A DNA stretch of 64,000 nucleotides from Clostridium thermarum (GTDB taxonomy: Bacteria > Bacillota > Clostridia > Clostridiales > Clostridiaceae). This document shows positions 8,080 through 17,849 of this stretch, piece after piece; position 1 is the stretch's first letter, and each line of letters starts with the position of its first letter. Below the pieces are notes generated by a model. That model was not told the DNA's origin. It made no database searches and saw nothing but the letters and a program-made list of their open reading frames with translations. The stretch is taken from positions 1,048,501 to 1,112,500 of the forward strand of contig NZ_CP040924.1 of the NCBI RefSeq assembly GCF_006351925.1, in the 5' to 3' direction. The position numbers were made by a program, and so were the translations under genes.

Positions 8080-9558
8080 TTATTTATAGAACTCTATACT
8101 TCTCAGGTTTACTTCTATATTTGCTCTATTACCTATATCAAACCTGAACTTGGTCACACCCTTCAGTTCCTTCCCAAACTCAATAATATAGTTATCCTTT
8201 CCTGGAACCACAGTTATAGTCCTGCTGCCTGCCTCAGTAAATTTCCCTTCGGTTTCAGCAGAGGCCCAGAAGATTTGCACAGGCTCTCTGGAGCTTACCC
8301 TTGCTAAGTCAAGGCGTATATATTTCAGATCCACAGCAGGGAAGGTCCAGATTATCTGGCTGTCGTTGCCCTTGGATACATACAGCTCTGTATTATTAAC
8401 GCCGGGCTGATGGAAGGTGTCGTTGAGCTTTATGTCTGTTTTATCCCCAGTATAGGCTATATCTAATGATTGTACTAGCTGTTTATCTTCCAGAACCTTA
8501 AGATCATCATCAAATACGTTAAGGTTATAGGTTAAGAGGTTTGATATATGGCGCTCTACTATTTCAAAATAAACCAGCTTAGTATCGGATAACTTTCCAG
8601 GCAGAGTGTCTATAAGAGGATTATTTAAATAATGATAATCCAGCCTCATACCAAAATAAGGAGTAATAAGAGGCAGTAAGTTGTAGCTAAAGGAGTCAAA
8701 ATAGGCCAAGGTCTTTGGCAACAGGTTTTTGGTTTCAGCCAGCTTAATATCAGCTGTGGCTTCCAGGATATTGCTGTCTATACCCAAAAGCCCGTCCAGA
8801 TCACCGTCGTAATTCTTAGTTGATACGGTTTCTATGGACAAATTTCCTTCAAAATTGTATTTAGCTGCATACTTGGACATGAACTCATTGGCTACTAAGG
8901 CTGCAGCAATATCATTCCAATGGGTATCTCTCTTATAGTACAGAGAATACTTATCCTTATTTTCAATTAAGACTTTCTTAGCATCTAAGGTATTAATATT
9001 TTTATGCTCCAATGCCTTCATAAGTCTTTCATAGTTGCTCTCAGCATTGGGATTTTTCTGGGGTATCCCAACAAACTCAGGATAGATTGTACTTTTATTA
9101 GGTGCTACATAGAAGATAAAATCAATCCCTTCCCTGGTCAGATTATCCTGAAAAACCCTGAGCTTGTTGGCTATGAGTTCTATATCTTCATCTTTTAAGA
9201 GGTTAGTCCTATGATAATCCGCCATCTCATCGCCATGAAAGAGGTAATCATTAGTCCCCATATGGACCTTTTCATGGGTAGACTTTTTAAACAGGTTTAC
9301 ATCTATAGTATTGGACAAACGTATCAGATGGTCTCTGAAGCCAAAGTTGTCGTTATAATAGGTTTCGTAAGTCTGAGTAAACTTAGCCAGAGGCTGCTTA
9401 ATATCAAAGACAGGCTTCTGAGCCTTGACCCTTTTTTCGTTTAATATATCGGCTTTAAAGAGCTGCGTATTCATTTGAAAGAGCGGCAGTGCAATTATGA
9501 CACAAAAAGCTGCAATATATAGCTTTTTAAATAAATTTTTTCTTATATTTTCTCTCAT
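8080..9558 (-). CDS. AlgJ/AlgX-like (DHHW/SGNH-type) acetylation protein
   Basis: 492 residues with one N-terminal membrane helix (about 12-30) and an extracytoplasmic domain. The family pattern is visible: NFGFRDHLIR (71-80), NDYLFHGDEMADY (103-115), YVAPNKSTIYPE (150-161, with the Ser of the SGNH-like site) and DTHWND (211-216), carrying the Asp-x-His pair. Such proteins transfer an acetyl group delivered by an AlgI-type MBOAT partner to an extracellular polysaccharide. The C-terminal 150 residues form an added beta-rich region (ELYVSKGNDSQIIWTFP onward) that may bind carbohydrate. It is 17 bases downstream of the MBOAT gene, so the two form an operon. The polymer modified here is inferred to be the wall polysaccharide of the surrounding genes. 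Confidence 0.85.
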   Translation of the reverse strand: MRENIRKNLFKKLYIAAFCVIIALPLFQMNTQLFKADILNEKRVKAQKPVFDIKQPLAKFTQTYETYYNDNFGFRDHLIRLSNTIDVNLFKKSTHEKVHMGTNDYLFHGDEMADYHRTNLLKDEDIELIANKLRVFQDNLTREGIDFIFYVAPNKSTIYPEFVGIPQKNPNAESNYERLMKALEHKNINTLDAKKVLIENKDKYSLYYKRDTHWNDIAAALVANEFMSKYAAKYNFEGNLSIETVSTKNYDGDLDGLLGIDSNILEATADIKLAETKNLLPKTLAYFDSFSYNLLPLITPYFGMRLDYHYLNNPLIDTLPGKLSDTKLVYFEIVERHISNLLTYNLNVFDDDLKVLEDKQLVQSLDIAYTGDKTDIKLNDTFHQPGVNNTELYVSKGNDSQIIWTFPAVDLKYIRLDLARVSSREPVQIFWASAETEGKFTEAGSRTITVVPGKDNYIIEFGKELKGVTKFRFDIGNRANIEVNLRSIEFYK

Positions 9559-9575
9559 ATCTATTATCCCCCCTT

Positions 9576-10985
9576 CTAGAATTGAAAGTATATGAAGGGC
9601 ATGTAGCTTCCGGTGGTTAACAATGCCAAACTATAAATTAATAATGCTAACGAAAAACAACTTTTTGTAAAGCCAAGCAAACTTGCATTTATCCTGCCTT
9701 CAAATTTTATAGATGGCATCAGGCTCAGCACTAAGGAAATTATCAATATTACAATAAATTTAGTATCAATACCCAGTGCTGCGTTGCTTAAAGCCGAAGC
9801 CGGTGTATTGTTAAAGAGGGTTTTCACAAAACCTAGTGCGTAAGGCAGGTCCACAGACCTGAAGAATACCCAGCCCAGGGCAACCAGGAAGAAGGTCCAG
9901 AGCTGACTTATAAAGCCCGGCAGCTTACCAAGAAGTTTTCCGCCGCCAACTCTTTCAAGGCAGCTTAATATACCATGGTAGGCTCCCCAGATTACAAAGG
10001 TATAACCGGCACCATGCCACAGTCCGCTTAGCAGAAAAATTATCATAGTATTGAGCAGGGTTCTGCTTGGAGATATCCTGCTGCCGCCAAGGGGGAAATA
10101 AACATATTCCCTTAAAAAAGAGGTAAGGGATATATGCCAGCGTTTCCAAAAATCTGAAATACTCTTAGCAATATAAGGCCTGTTGAAGTTCTCTGTAAGT
10201 TCAAAGCCTGACATCTTTCCAACTCCCAGTGCCATATCTGTATAACCGGAAAAGTCATAATAGATCTGCAGGGTATAGAGAAGCATACCTAACCAGGCAT
10301 ATCTTGTCCCAAGTGAATTGGGAGCTGTTTCGAAAATTTTGTTTGCCACCTGTTCAAGAGCTGTGGACAGGATAACCTTTTTGCCTAGGCCAATTGAAAA
10401 TCTGTAGATTCCCTCTGCAAATCTATCTGCGGTATGTTCTCTCTTGCGGATTTGAGGTGCCAGGTGATTGAACTTATCAATAGGGCCCGCCAGAAGCTTG
10501 GGAAAGAATAATATATAAAGTGCAAAATCGAAAATTGACTTAAGAGGTTTTTCCTTGTTTTTATAAATATCAACTATGCAGCTTATCTGCTGGAAGGTCA
10601 TGTAGGATATTCCCAGGGGAACCAAAAGCTTTACTTCCTTAAGCTGCTTAGTAGTAAAGTCATTTAGTATTCTGTTGATAAAATCAATGGCAAAGTTTGT
10701 ATACTTATAGGTAAAAAGCAGAATAAGGTTTAAGGCTATAGAGATAAAAAGTACCACCTTTTTCCTGCCGCCGGTAGATTTGTCCAATATAATTGCAAGA
10801 AAATAATTAATAATGATACTCAAAAGTATTACTGAGAAGGTATATGGAGAACCCCACAGATAAAATACAATGCTAAGCAATAAAAGAACTATATTTCTGT
10901 ACTTTTCCTTAATTAAATTGTAAAATAGTAAGGAAAGGGGTAAAAATAAGAGAATAAAAATTATTGAATTAAAAGACAAGACCAT
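9576..10985 (-). CDS. MBOAT O-acyltransferase (AlgI/DltB-like)
   Basis: 469-residue polytopic membrane protein that passes an acyl (probably acetyl) group across the membrane for O-acetylation of an extracellular polymer. The MBOAT core is clear: LLAGPIDKF (165-172), YYDFSGYTDMALG (242-254), NFNRPY (266-271), FWKRWHISLTSFLREYVYFP (279-298) and SGLWHGAGYTF (320-330) with catalytic His324. It is the first gene of a two-gene minus-strand operon with the AlgJ-like protein downstream. An A/T-rich promoter region (TATAAT-like on the minus strand) lies near 11020-11030. Confidence 0.93.
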   Translation of the reverse strand: MVLSFNSIIFILLFLPLSLLFYNLIKEKYRNIVLLLLSIVFYLWGSPYTFSVILLSIIINYFLAIILDKSTGGRKKVVLFISIALNLILLFTYKYTNFAIDFINRILNDFTTKQLKEVKLLVPLGISYMTFQQISCIVDIYKNKEKPLKSIFDFALYILFFPKLLAGPIDKFNHLAPQIRKREHTADRFAEGIYRFSIGLGKKVILSTALEQVANKIFETAPNSLGTRYAWLGMLLYTLQIYYDFSGYTDMALGVGKMSGFELTENFNRPYIAKSISDFWKRWHISLTSFLREYVYFPLGGSRISPSRTLLNTMIIFLLSGLWHGAGYTFVIWGAYHGILSCLERVGGGKLLGKLPGFISQLWTFFLVALGWVFFRSVDLPYALGFVKTLFNNTPASALSNAALGIDTKFIVILIISLVLSLMPSIKFEGRINASLLGFTKSCFSLALLIYSLALLTTGSYMPFIYFQF

Positions 10986-11093
10986 TCTCCTTTCGATAAA
11001 AATTCCGTATATAATTATATATTATACACTAAAATTGATAAATGTATAACCTTTGATATGCTTTATACACTATGCGACAGCAATGTTTCATGA

Positions 11094-11196
11094 ATGAGCA
11101 ATGAGTAATTAGTGATGAGTAATTATAGTTGCTTTTCCTCCCCAGCGGAGGAAAAGCTTCCATAACTACTCATTGCTCATTACTAATTACTAATTA
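11094..11196. repeat. Palindromic repeat, AATGAGTAATTAG-type arms, CCTCC core
   Basis: The outer arms are tandem ATGAG(T/C)AATTA-like units and their inverted counterparts. The inner hairpin is GCTTTTCCTCC (11131-11141) with GGAGGAAAAGC (11147-11157). It lies between the divergent acetylation operon and secA2. Related copies with the same arms occur at 13639, 18551, 26335, 31006 and 38439. Confidence 0.8.
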
Positions 11197-11203
11197 TAAA
11201 ATG

Positions 11204-11232
11204 TTGTGCAAATCAGCCTGTGTATATATAAT
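11204..11232 (+). promoter_or_regulatory. Candidate promoter of secA2
   Basis: TTGTGC (11204-11209), a 17-base spacer and a perfect TATAAT (11227-11232). It lies at the edge of the palindromic repeat and 41 bases before the start codon. Confidence 0.65.
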
Positions 11233-11272
11233 AAGAAGGGGAATTTAAGACTACTTTGAAGGAGTGTAAATA

Positions 11273-13639
11273 ATGAGCAACCTGCTGGATGTGTTTGGAG
11301 ATTATAGTGCCAGAGAAATAAAGAGAATTATGCCCATAGTTAAGAAAATAGAGAGCTATGAAAAAGAAATGTCAAAGCTGACCGATGAGGAGCTTAGAAA
11401 TAAGACTGAAGTTTTCAAGTTTAAGCTTTCAAAGGGAAAGACTTTAGATGATATACTGCCGGAAGCTTTTGCAGTGGTCAGGGAGGCTGCCTATAGAGTT
11501 TTGAACATGAAACACTATGAGGTGCAGCTTATTGGAGGTATTGTGCTTCACCAGGGTAGAATAGCGGAAATGAAGACAGGAGAAGGAAAGACCCTGGTTG
11601 CTACACTGCCGGCGTATCTCAATGCTTTAACTGGAAAAGGGGTACATATAGTTACTACTAATGACTACCTAGCAAAAAGAGACAGAGATGAAATGGGCCA
11701 GATCCATGAGTTCCTTGGCTTAACCGTAGGAGTAATTCTCCATGATATGGAGCCTGAGGAAAGAAGGACAGCCTATAATATGGACATCACCTACGGTACA
11801 AACAATGAGCTGGGCTTTGACTATCTGAGGGATAATATGGCTATCAGCAGGGAAGAGAGAGTAATGAGGTCCCTGAACTATGTCATCGTGGATGAAATTG
11901 ACTCCATACTCATCGATGAGGCCAGAACACCGTTGTTAATTGCCGGGGAAGGGGACGAACCTTCAGAGGTCTATTATGCTGCGGACAATTTTGTAAAAAA
12001 ACTTAAGAAAGATGAACACTATGTGGTAGATAATAAGGTAAAGGCGGTAACTCTTACAGAAGCAGGTGTTGAGCTTTGTGAAAAAGAGTTTGGTATAGAA
12101 AACCTGGCAGATGAAAAAAATAGAAATATACAGCATCATGTAGTTCAAGCCTTAAAAGCCAACTATATCATGATGAATAACAGAGACTATATAGTAAATG
12201 ACGGTGAGGTTCTCATAGTTGACGAATTCACCGGCAGGGTTATGGACGGCAGAAGGTTCAACGAAGGCCTCCACGAGGCCATAGAAGCCAAGGAAGGTCT
12301 AGAAGTAAACAATGAATCAAAAACTCTGGCTACCATAACATTGCAAAACTTTTTCAAGTTGTATAACAAGCTCTCCGGTATGACAGGAACAGCCTATACT
12401 GAGCAGATGGAGTTCAGAGAAATCTATAACCTGGACGTGGTGGTTATTCCAACAAACAAGCCTGTAAAAAGAATCGACCATAATGATGAGGTCTATAAAA
12501 CTACCAGGGCTAAGTACAATGCCATAGTAAGGGAAGTAATTGAAAGCCATGAAAAGGGTCAGCCTGTACTTGTAGGTACCTCTTCCATAGAAAAGTCTGA
12601 AGACATATCTGCCCTCTTAAAGAGAAAGGGCATAAAGCACTATGTTTTAAATGCAAAAAATCATGCCTTGGAAGCTAAGATTATTGCCAAGGCCGGCGAA
12701 AAGGGTGCCGTGACCATTGCTACCAATATGGCCGGCAGAGGTACGGACATAAAGCTGGCCCCCGGAGTAGCTGAATTAGGTGGACTTAAGGTAATCGGTA
12801 CAGACAGACATGAGTCCAGAAGAATAGACAATCAGCTGAGAGGCCGTTCCGGCCGTCAGGGTGATCCCGGTTCTTCCAAGTTTATTATCTCCTTAGAGGA
12901 TGAGCTGCTTAAACATTTTATGCCGGAAAGATTCAAGGAACTGGTTGAGAAGATGGCTATGGATGAAAATGTTCCACTGGAGGGCAAGCTTTTGAACAAG
13001 GCTATAGAAAGTGCCCAGAAAGCTGTTGAGGCTAACAACTTCGCCGCCAGAAAGAATTTGGTAAGCTATGATGACATAGTCAATGTTCAGAGGAAGGTAA
13101 TATATGATGAAAGAAACAGGGTTCTGGACGGTGAAGATCTGAGAGATGATATACTGTCCATGCTAAGTGAAGTCATCAACAGGATGGTAACTGAATTTTT
13201 GGGTGATGCTTCCTCAAAAGAACGGGATGAAGAATTAAAGAACCTGATTGTATTTGCGGAAGAACTTTGCATTCCGAGCAATAGGTTAAGCTATGAAGAA
13301 TTAAAAGGTAAAACCAATGATGAGCTAGAAGAGATAATTTACTCCATAGCCTGCGAGGTGTATGAGGAAGCAGAGAAAACACTGGGCGAAGATAGAGTCA
13401 GAACCATAGAAAAGGTAGCCCTCCTGAAGACTGTAGATGAGAAGTGGATAGAGCACATAGACAACATGGAATACTTAAAGGAAGGTATAGGCCTGAGAGC
13501 CTTCAAGCAAGTAGATCCGGTACAAATCTTCCAAATAGAGTCCTCGGAAATTTTCTACGAAATGCTGTATAGTATTAAGTACAATACTATTAAACAGCTT
13601 TTCTATAACTTAAAAACAAACAAATCATTTAATAATTAG
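11273..13639 (+). CDS. secA2: Accessory Sec translocase ATPase SecA2
   Basis: A 788-residue SecA family ATPase that drives precursor proteins through SecYEG. Nucleotide-binding domain motifs are Walker A MKTGEGKT (100-107), VDEID (206-210) and the second-domain block [16 protein letters not shown]. The preprotein crosslinking and wing regions follow. It is shorter than housekeeping SecA and ends in [10 protein letters not shown], with no C-terminal Cys-rich zinc-binding/SecB tail. This, with its position beside an S-layer gene, a SLAP protein and a pyruvyl transferase, identifies it as SecA2, as in Clostridioides difficile and Bacillus anthracis. The start has SD AAGGAG 9 bases upstream. A palindromic repeat follows the stop directly. 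Confidence 0.93.
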   Translation: MSNLLDVFGDYSAREIKRIMPIVKKIESYEKEMSKLTDEELRNKTEVFKFKLSKGKTLDDILPEAFAVVREAAYRVLNMKHYEVQLIGGIVLHQGRIAEMKTGEGKTLVATLPAYLNALTGKGVHIVTTNDYLAKRDRDEMGQIHEFLGLTVGVILHDMEPEERRTAYNMDITYGTNNELGFDYLRDNMAISREERVMRSLNYVIVDEIDSILIDEARTPLLIAGEGDEPSEVYYAADNFVKKLKKDEHYVVDNKVKAVTLTEAGVELCEKEFGIENLADEKNRNIQHHVVQALKANYIMMNNRDYIVNDGEVLIVDEFTGRVMDGRRFNEGLHEAIEAKEGLEVNNESKTLATITLQNFFKLYNKLSGMTGTAYTEQMEFREIYNLDVVVIPTNKPVKRIDHNDEVYKTTRAKYNAIVREVIESHEKGQPVLVGTSSIEKSEDISALLKRKGIKHYVLNAKNHALEAKIIAKAGEKGAVTIATNMAGRGTDIKLAPGVAELGGLKVIGTDRHESRRIDNQLRGRSGRQGDPGSSKFIISLEDELLKHFMPERFKELVEKMAMDENVPLEGKLLNKAIESAQKAVEANNFAARKNLVSYDDIVNVQRKVIYDERNRVLDGEDLRDDILSMLSEVINRMVTEFLGDASSKERDEELKNLIVFAEELCIPSNRLSYEELKGKTNDELEEIIYSIACEVYEEAEKTLGEDRVRTIEKVALLKTVDEKWIEHIDNMEYLKEGIGLRAFKQVDPVQIFQIESSEIFYEMLYSIKYNTIKQLFYNLKTNKSFNN

Positions 13640-13746
13640 TGAAAATAACGAGTAATTAGTGAAAATAATGAGTAGTTAAGGAAGAAATTTTATAATTGTT
13701 GCTTTTCCTCCGCTGGCGGAGGAAAAGCTTCCATAATTACTAATTA
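13639..13746. repeat. Palindromic repeat, CCTCC core, second copy
   Basis: A diverged left arm (GAGTAATTAGTGAAAATAAT...) is followed by a core hairpin GCTTTTCCTCCGC (13701-13713) with GCGGAGGAAAAGC (13716-13728), then the right arm TTCCATAATTACTAATTA. The core is nearly identical to the copy at 11131-11157. It lies directly between secA2 and the pyruvyl transferase gene, and would put a strong hairpin in the mRNA. Confidence 0.8.
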
Positions 13747-13766
13747 AAAAAGAAAGGTGTTACGTC

Positions 13767-14978
13767 ATGAGAAATATTCTATTGATGGGTTACTCTCTGA
13801 ACTCCGGGAACAAAGGAGTCAATGCTCTCACCAGGGGAACCGTTGACGCCCTGTTAGATAAATATGAAGATAATATAAAAATAACGATGTTTTCCTATAC
13901 GGTAAAAGAGAAATGTATAAATGAATACTTCCATAAGGAGAGAAAATATTTGATAGATGAGTATCCAGCAGGCTTGAAAACCTTGGTGAAGGGATTTTTG
14001 GGAAAGGGCAATTTCACGGGGAAGTTTTTCAGGGAGAAGATTGAAGAGGCTGATTTAGTATTGGATATCAGCGAAGGAGACAGCTTCAGTGATATCTACG
14101 GCTTAAAGCGATTTGTTCTACATTCCATTTTGAAACTCTACACTCTTCATTTAAAGAAGGGCCTGATACTCATGCCTCAGACAATAGGTCCTTTTAAAAA
14201 CCCCATTGTTAAAAAAGTCGCAGCTAATATTATAAGACGATCCCAAAAGGTCTATACGCGGGATAAGATCAGCTACAACATTGTAACTGATTCCTTGAAG
14301 GTGTCTTCACAAAACCTAAAGTGCTCTCCGGATATGGCCTTTTATATGGAGCCGGTGCTACCAATGAAGGTTAAAGACCTGTTTTACCAGGGTGAAAAAA
14401 ACTTAATCGGTGTCAATATCAGCGCACTTTTATATAATGGAGGCTACAATAAGAGTAATATGTTCTCACTTAAGACCGATTATAAGGAACTGATTGATGA
14501 TTTTTTGGCCCATATTCTAACAAAAACGGATGCTAATGTAATATTGGTGCCTCATGTACTAGATAAGGATATTGAAATAGAAGATGATTTCAGACTTTGC
14601 GAAAAAATATATGAAGAGATTAAAGAGAAATATAGGGGTAGAGTGAGGACTTTGGATAAGTTTTACGCAGAGAACGAGCTTAAGGGCATAATTTCTCAGT
14701 GTGATTTCTTTGTTGGCAGCCGAATGCATGCTTGTATTGCAGCAATCTCTACCACTGTGCCAACAATGCCCATAGCCTACAGCAGAAAGTTTGCAGGGAT
14801 CTGGGAAGACTTAGGGCTTGGAAGATGCGTTTCAGATCCGAGAGAGGAATCTAAAGAGGACATCATAGTGAAATTTGATAGCTTGTATAGTGAGAGAGCA
14901 GATATAAACCAGCAACTTAGGGAGAAAGTTCCCCAAGTAAAAAATGCAATAAGAGAATTAATTAACTCCCTGGGCTAA
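13767..14978 (+). CDS. Polysaccharide pyruvyl transferase (CsaB-like)
   Basis: 403 residues of the PF04230 pyruvyl transferase type, which puts a ketal pyruvate on a surface polysaccharide sugar from phosphoenolpyruvate. Typical features are the N-terminal GYSLNSGNKGVNALTRG glycine turn, the LMPQTIGPF motif near residue 134, SPDMAF near 190, and the C-terminal FFVGSRMHACIAAISTTVP block with the conserved SRMH(A)-I-A. Pyruvylated secondary wall polymers are the usual anchor for S-layer proteins, so its place beside secA2 is meaningful. However, the SLH-type ligand rule may not apply here because the S-layer protein has no SLH domain. It could instead act on the exopolysaccharide made by the following genes. 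Confidence 0.85.
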   Translation: MRNILLMGYSLNSGNKGVNALTRGTVDALLDKYEDNIKITMFSYTVKEKCINEYFHKERKYLIDEYPAGLKTLVKGFLGKGNFTGKFFREKIEEADLVLDISEGDSFSDIYGLKRFVLHSILKLYTLHLKKGLILMPQTIGPFKNPIVKKVAANIIRRSQKVYTRDKISYNIVTDSLKVSSQNLKCSPDMAFYMEPVLPMKVKDLFYQGEKNLIGVNISALLYNGGYNKSNMFSLKTDYKELIDDFLAHILTKTDANVILVPHVLDKDIEIEDDFRLCEKIYEEIKEKYRGRVRTLDKFYAENELKGIISQCDFFVGSRMHACIAAISTTVPTMPIAYSRKFAGIWEDLGLGRCVSDPREESKEDIIVKFDSLYSERADINQQLREKVPQVKNAIRELINSLG

Positions 14979-15001
14979 GCTTAGGGGGTAGGAGGAATGA
15001 C

Positions 15002-16447
15002 GTGTTTAAGGATTCAATGATACTGACCCTCAGTAAGGGGATTAGAGGAATTTTGGTCATATTGTTCACCTTTGTAATGGCTAGAAAGATGCCGGAAGAT
15101 GTAATGGGGGTTTATAATGCCCTGACTCTGGTAACCAACTTACTGGCAGTTATATTTATTTTTGGGTTTCCAACAACCCTAAGCTATTACTATAAGGGAT
15201 TTGATAAAAAGCGCAAGGAGGAACTGGTGGGTAACACCCTGCTGGTTCTTGTAGCCATTTCTCTTATAATGGCGGCCCTGCTCATACCCTTAAGGGGCTT
15301 AGTAAGCAGCATAGGCAAGATGGATTTTGGCGAATATTACATCTTTATCATACTATATTCTGTTATCATGGTAGCCTTTGGATTTTTGGAAAACCTGTAT
15401 GTCAGTGCTGACAAAACCAGTGTCCTGGGCAAGATTTATATCATATATATTATTATCAGCTTCTCCCTGAATATTGCGGCAATAGCTATTTTCAACAATC
15501 TATGGCTGCTGCTGGAGTTTATGATAATTGTGGAAGCTGTGAGATCCATAGTCATGCTGATAATAATAATAAGGATGGAAAAGATTAAGTTAACTATAAA
15601 TAAAGAACTGTTAATAAAGCAGATTAAATTTTCTATTCCACTGGGTATAGTAGCCATTGTGCAAAATCTGAACATGTTTATTGATAATTTCTTTATCATG
15701 GCCAATTTTACAGAGAGGGAATATGCCATTTATTCCAATGCAGCTAAGGATATACCCTTGGTTGGAATAATAACTGTATCCATTGCTACGGTACTTTTAC
15801 CCAGCCTTTCACAGTTATATAAGACAGAGAAAAATCCCAATAAGCTTTTAGAAACCTGGGGAAAGGCCTGCGAAAAAACTGCTGTTATTATGTTTCCAAT
15901 CTTTTGGATTCTGCTTTTCTTCAACAAAGGTTACGTAATAGCCCTGCTTTCTGAAAAGTATATAGAAAGCGCCCCAATATTTGTCATATATTTGATAAAG
16001 TTTCCTCTATATTTCACAGTATTTGGAAATATATTGGTAGCAATAAAAAAGCAGAAGTATACCATGTACAACATGATCATCGGTATAGTTGTAAACATAA
16101 CACTAAACTATCTCTTGATTCAAAAGATAGGCTTTTCTGGTCCGGCTTATTCCAATGTAATAGTCCAGTATTTATTGGTTTTTCTGCAAATCTATCAGAT
16201 AAGCAGATTTTTGCAGGTGCCAAAGAGAAAGCTTCTGCCCTACAGGACATTGGCTATAATTTTTATTGTACCATCCATAATTTCGGCAATAGCTTACCTT
16301 ATAGCTAGCTTTTTCAAAATAGATGTGGTTGTATCTCTATTTGTTTTTGGTATAATAATATACTCAGGGTCCTTGCTCATATACAGTAAATTAAAACTCA
16401 TTGATATTAAGGAATACTATGGTAAGTTAAGAGGTAAAACTCTTTAA
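15002..16447 (+). CDS. Wzx-type oligosaccharide flippase
   Basis: 481 residues with about 12-14 predicted membrane helices spread along the whole length, and the N-terminal DSMILTLSKGIRGILVILFT start seen in polysaccharide transport (MATE/MOP superfamily) proteins. It would flip lipid-linked repeat units outward for the Wzy-type polymerase. It starts with GTG; GGAGG lies 6 bases upstream (14991-14995). It follows the pyruvyl transferase by 23 bases, so is probably co-transcribed. Confidence 0.85.
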   Translation: MFKDSMILTLSKGIRGILVILFTFVMARKMPEDVMGVYNALTLVTNLLAVIFIFGFPTTLSYYYKGFDKKRKEELVGNTLLVLVAISLIMAALLIPLRGLVSSIGKMDFGEYYIFIILYSVIMVAFGFLENLYVSADKTSVLGKIYIIYIIISFSLNIAAIAIFNNLWLLLEFMIIVEAVRSIVMLIIIIRMEKIKLTINKELLIKQIKFSIPLGIVAIVQNLNMFIDNFFIMANFTEREYAIYSNAAKDIPLVGIITVSIATVLLPSLSQLYKTEKNPNKLLETWGKACEKTAVIMFPIFWILLFFNKGYVIALLSEKYIESAPIFVIYLIKFPLYFTVFGNILVAIKKQKYTMYNMIIGIVVNITLNYLLIQKIGFSGPAYSNVIVQYLLVFLQIYQISRFLQVPKRKLLPYRTLAIIFIVPSIISAIAYLIASFFKIDVVVSLFVFGIIIYSGSLLIYSKLKLIDIKEYYGKLRGKTL

Positions 16448-16489
16448 TGCCAATGGTTGACAGAAGTCTGAGGAAAAGAGGTGTTCATG

Positions 16490-17695
16490 ATGACATCAAA
16501 ATTTGAAAGAGTTAAACAAAATGACCTATGTGCCGGCTGCGGCCTTTGCGGCTCAGTCTTTTCAAAAATTGATATAAAGTATAGTGAAAAAGGATATATA
16601 AGGCCATATACAGAAGAGGAGCTGACTGCAGAGGAAGATGAAATGTTTGGAGAGTTTTGCCCCGGTTATACAATAAAACATAACCTGGTAGGCGTTAAGG
16701 ATTATGTTTGGGGCAGTCATGAAGATATTGTGCTTTCCTATTCCACCGATGAAGGCATTAGAGAAATGGCTTCATCCGGCGGAGTCCTGTCGTCCTTGTT
16801 AATTTTTCTGCTGGAAACAGGAAAAATAGATGCTGTTATTCATATAGGAGTTGCAAAGGATAATCCCCTGCTCAATGAGGTCAAAATAAGTTATACCAAG
16901 GAAGAGATTTTAAGCAATGCTGGCTCAAGATACTCTCCTTCAGCCCCGCTGAGCAACATAGCAGCCCTGCTGGAAAGGGATAAGGTGTATGCTTTTGTTG
17001 GCAAGCCTTGTGATGCAGGAGCCCTTAGGATGTTTGCCAAGGTGGATAAGAGAGTGGAGGAAAGAATCCCCTATATACTGTCTTTTTTCTGTGCCGGAGT
17101 TCCTAGTACTGAGGGCACCAGAAACATACTCAGAAAATTTAATGTAAAAGAAGAGGAAGTCAGGTCCTTCAGATATAGGGGGGAGGGCTGGCCGGGACTT
17201 ACTAAGATAGTGACAAAGGATGGAAGAACCTATACTATGAAGTATGAAGAATCCTGGGGAAAGATTCTAAACAGAACTCTTCAAAGAAGATGTAAGATCT
17301 GTATAGATGGCATAGGGGAATTTGCGGATATTGTCTGTGGTGACGGCTGGTTTGGAGACGAAAAGGGATATCCTAAGTTCGAAGAAGGAAAGGGAAGAAG
17401 CCTGGTGGTCATAAGAAATCAGAAGGGAAAAGAAATCTTCCAAGAGGCCCTTAAGCAGAACTATGTGGCCCTAGAATCAAAGGTTGACTTTAAGTATATG
17501 AAGAATATTCAACCCTTTCAATATGACAGAAGAACTACATTAATAGCAAAAATTTTGTCAATGAAGCTTTTTAATATAAAAACTCCCATATATAGTTGGA
17601 AGGTTATGTTTAAGTCCGCTAAGTACAGCAAAATTAAAGACTTGGCAAGAACCTTTGCTGGTACCTCAAAGAGGATAATTGACAAGCGATTGTAG
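16490..17695 (+). CDS. F420 hydrogenase/dehydrogenase beta-subunit-like polysaccharide protein
   Basis: 401 residues. An N-terminal ferredoxin-like CAGCGLC (Cys14, 17, 20) begins a PF04422/PF04432-type protein (coenzyme F420 hydrogenase/dehydrogenase beta subunit, N and C domains). Further family marks are ASSGGVLSSLL near 92, GKPCDAGALR near 171, CAGVPSTEGT near 198, and CKICIDGIGEFADIVCGDGW near 261, which holds more conserved Cys. Clostridia do not use F420, and paralogues are common in exopolysaccharide clusters next to pyruvyl transferases, where an iron-sulfur/flavin redox step on a sugar is suspected but unproven. Three in-frame starts exist (16481 GTG, 16487 ATG, 16490 ATG); 16490 gives the best distance from AGAGG. 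Confidence 0.8.
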   Translation: MTSKFERVKQNDLCAGCGLCGSVFSKIDIKYSEKGYIRPYTEEELTAEEDEMFGEFCPGYTIKHNLVGVKDYVWGSHEDIVLSYSTDEGIREMASSGGVLSSLLIFLLETGKIDAVIHIGVAKDNPLLNEVKISYTKEEILSNAGSRYSPSAPLSNIAALLERDKVYAFVGKPCDAGALRMFAKVDKRVEERIPYILSFFCAGVPSTEGTRNILRKFNVKEEEVRSFRYRGEGWPGLTKIVTKDGRTYTMKYEESWGKILNRTLQRRCKICIDGIGEFADIVCGDGWFGDEKGYPKFEEGKGRSLVVIRNQKGKEIFQEALKQNYVALESKVDFKYMKNIQPFQYDRRTTLIAKILSMKLFNIKTPIYSWKVMFKSAKYSKIKDLARTFAGTSKRIIDKRL

Positions 17696-17713
17696 ACATG
17701 GTAACTATAACTA

Positions 17714-17743
17714 TTGAAACATTTGTAGTTTGTAGGTTATAAT
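17714..17743 (+). promoter_or_regulatory. Candidate promoter of the sugar transferase gene
   Basis: TTGAAA (17714-17719), an 18-base spacer and TATAAT (17738-17743) lie in the 154-base gap before the priming glycosyltransferase, suggesting it is transcribed separately. Confidence 0.55.
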
Positions 17744-17849
17744 AATAACGTGAGATTTGAGACAGCAGGCTGATATTTAAGAATATATTAGTGAAAACTG
17801 GAAATACTCTTTAATGCTTGGCAAATATAATACCAAGGAGGAGTTTTAT

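Noticed and set aside
7962..8147. Short plus-strand open frame of 61 codons
   Set aside because: No SD, overlaps two hairpins and the 3' end of the minus-strand gene; composition is not protein-like.
11094..11196. CRISPR-like reading of the repeated GAGTAATTA units
   Set aside because: Units are short, irregular, without spacers of equal size, and form an inverted structure; no cas genes.
13701..13728. Terminator of secA2
   Set aside because: The hairpin is strong, but no T-run follows it and it belongs to the dispersed repeat family.
16481..17695. True F420-dependent hydrogenase subunit
   Set aside because: No hydrogenase partners and no F420 context; polysaccharide cluster position favours the paralogous type.
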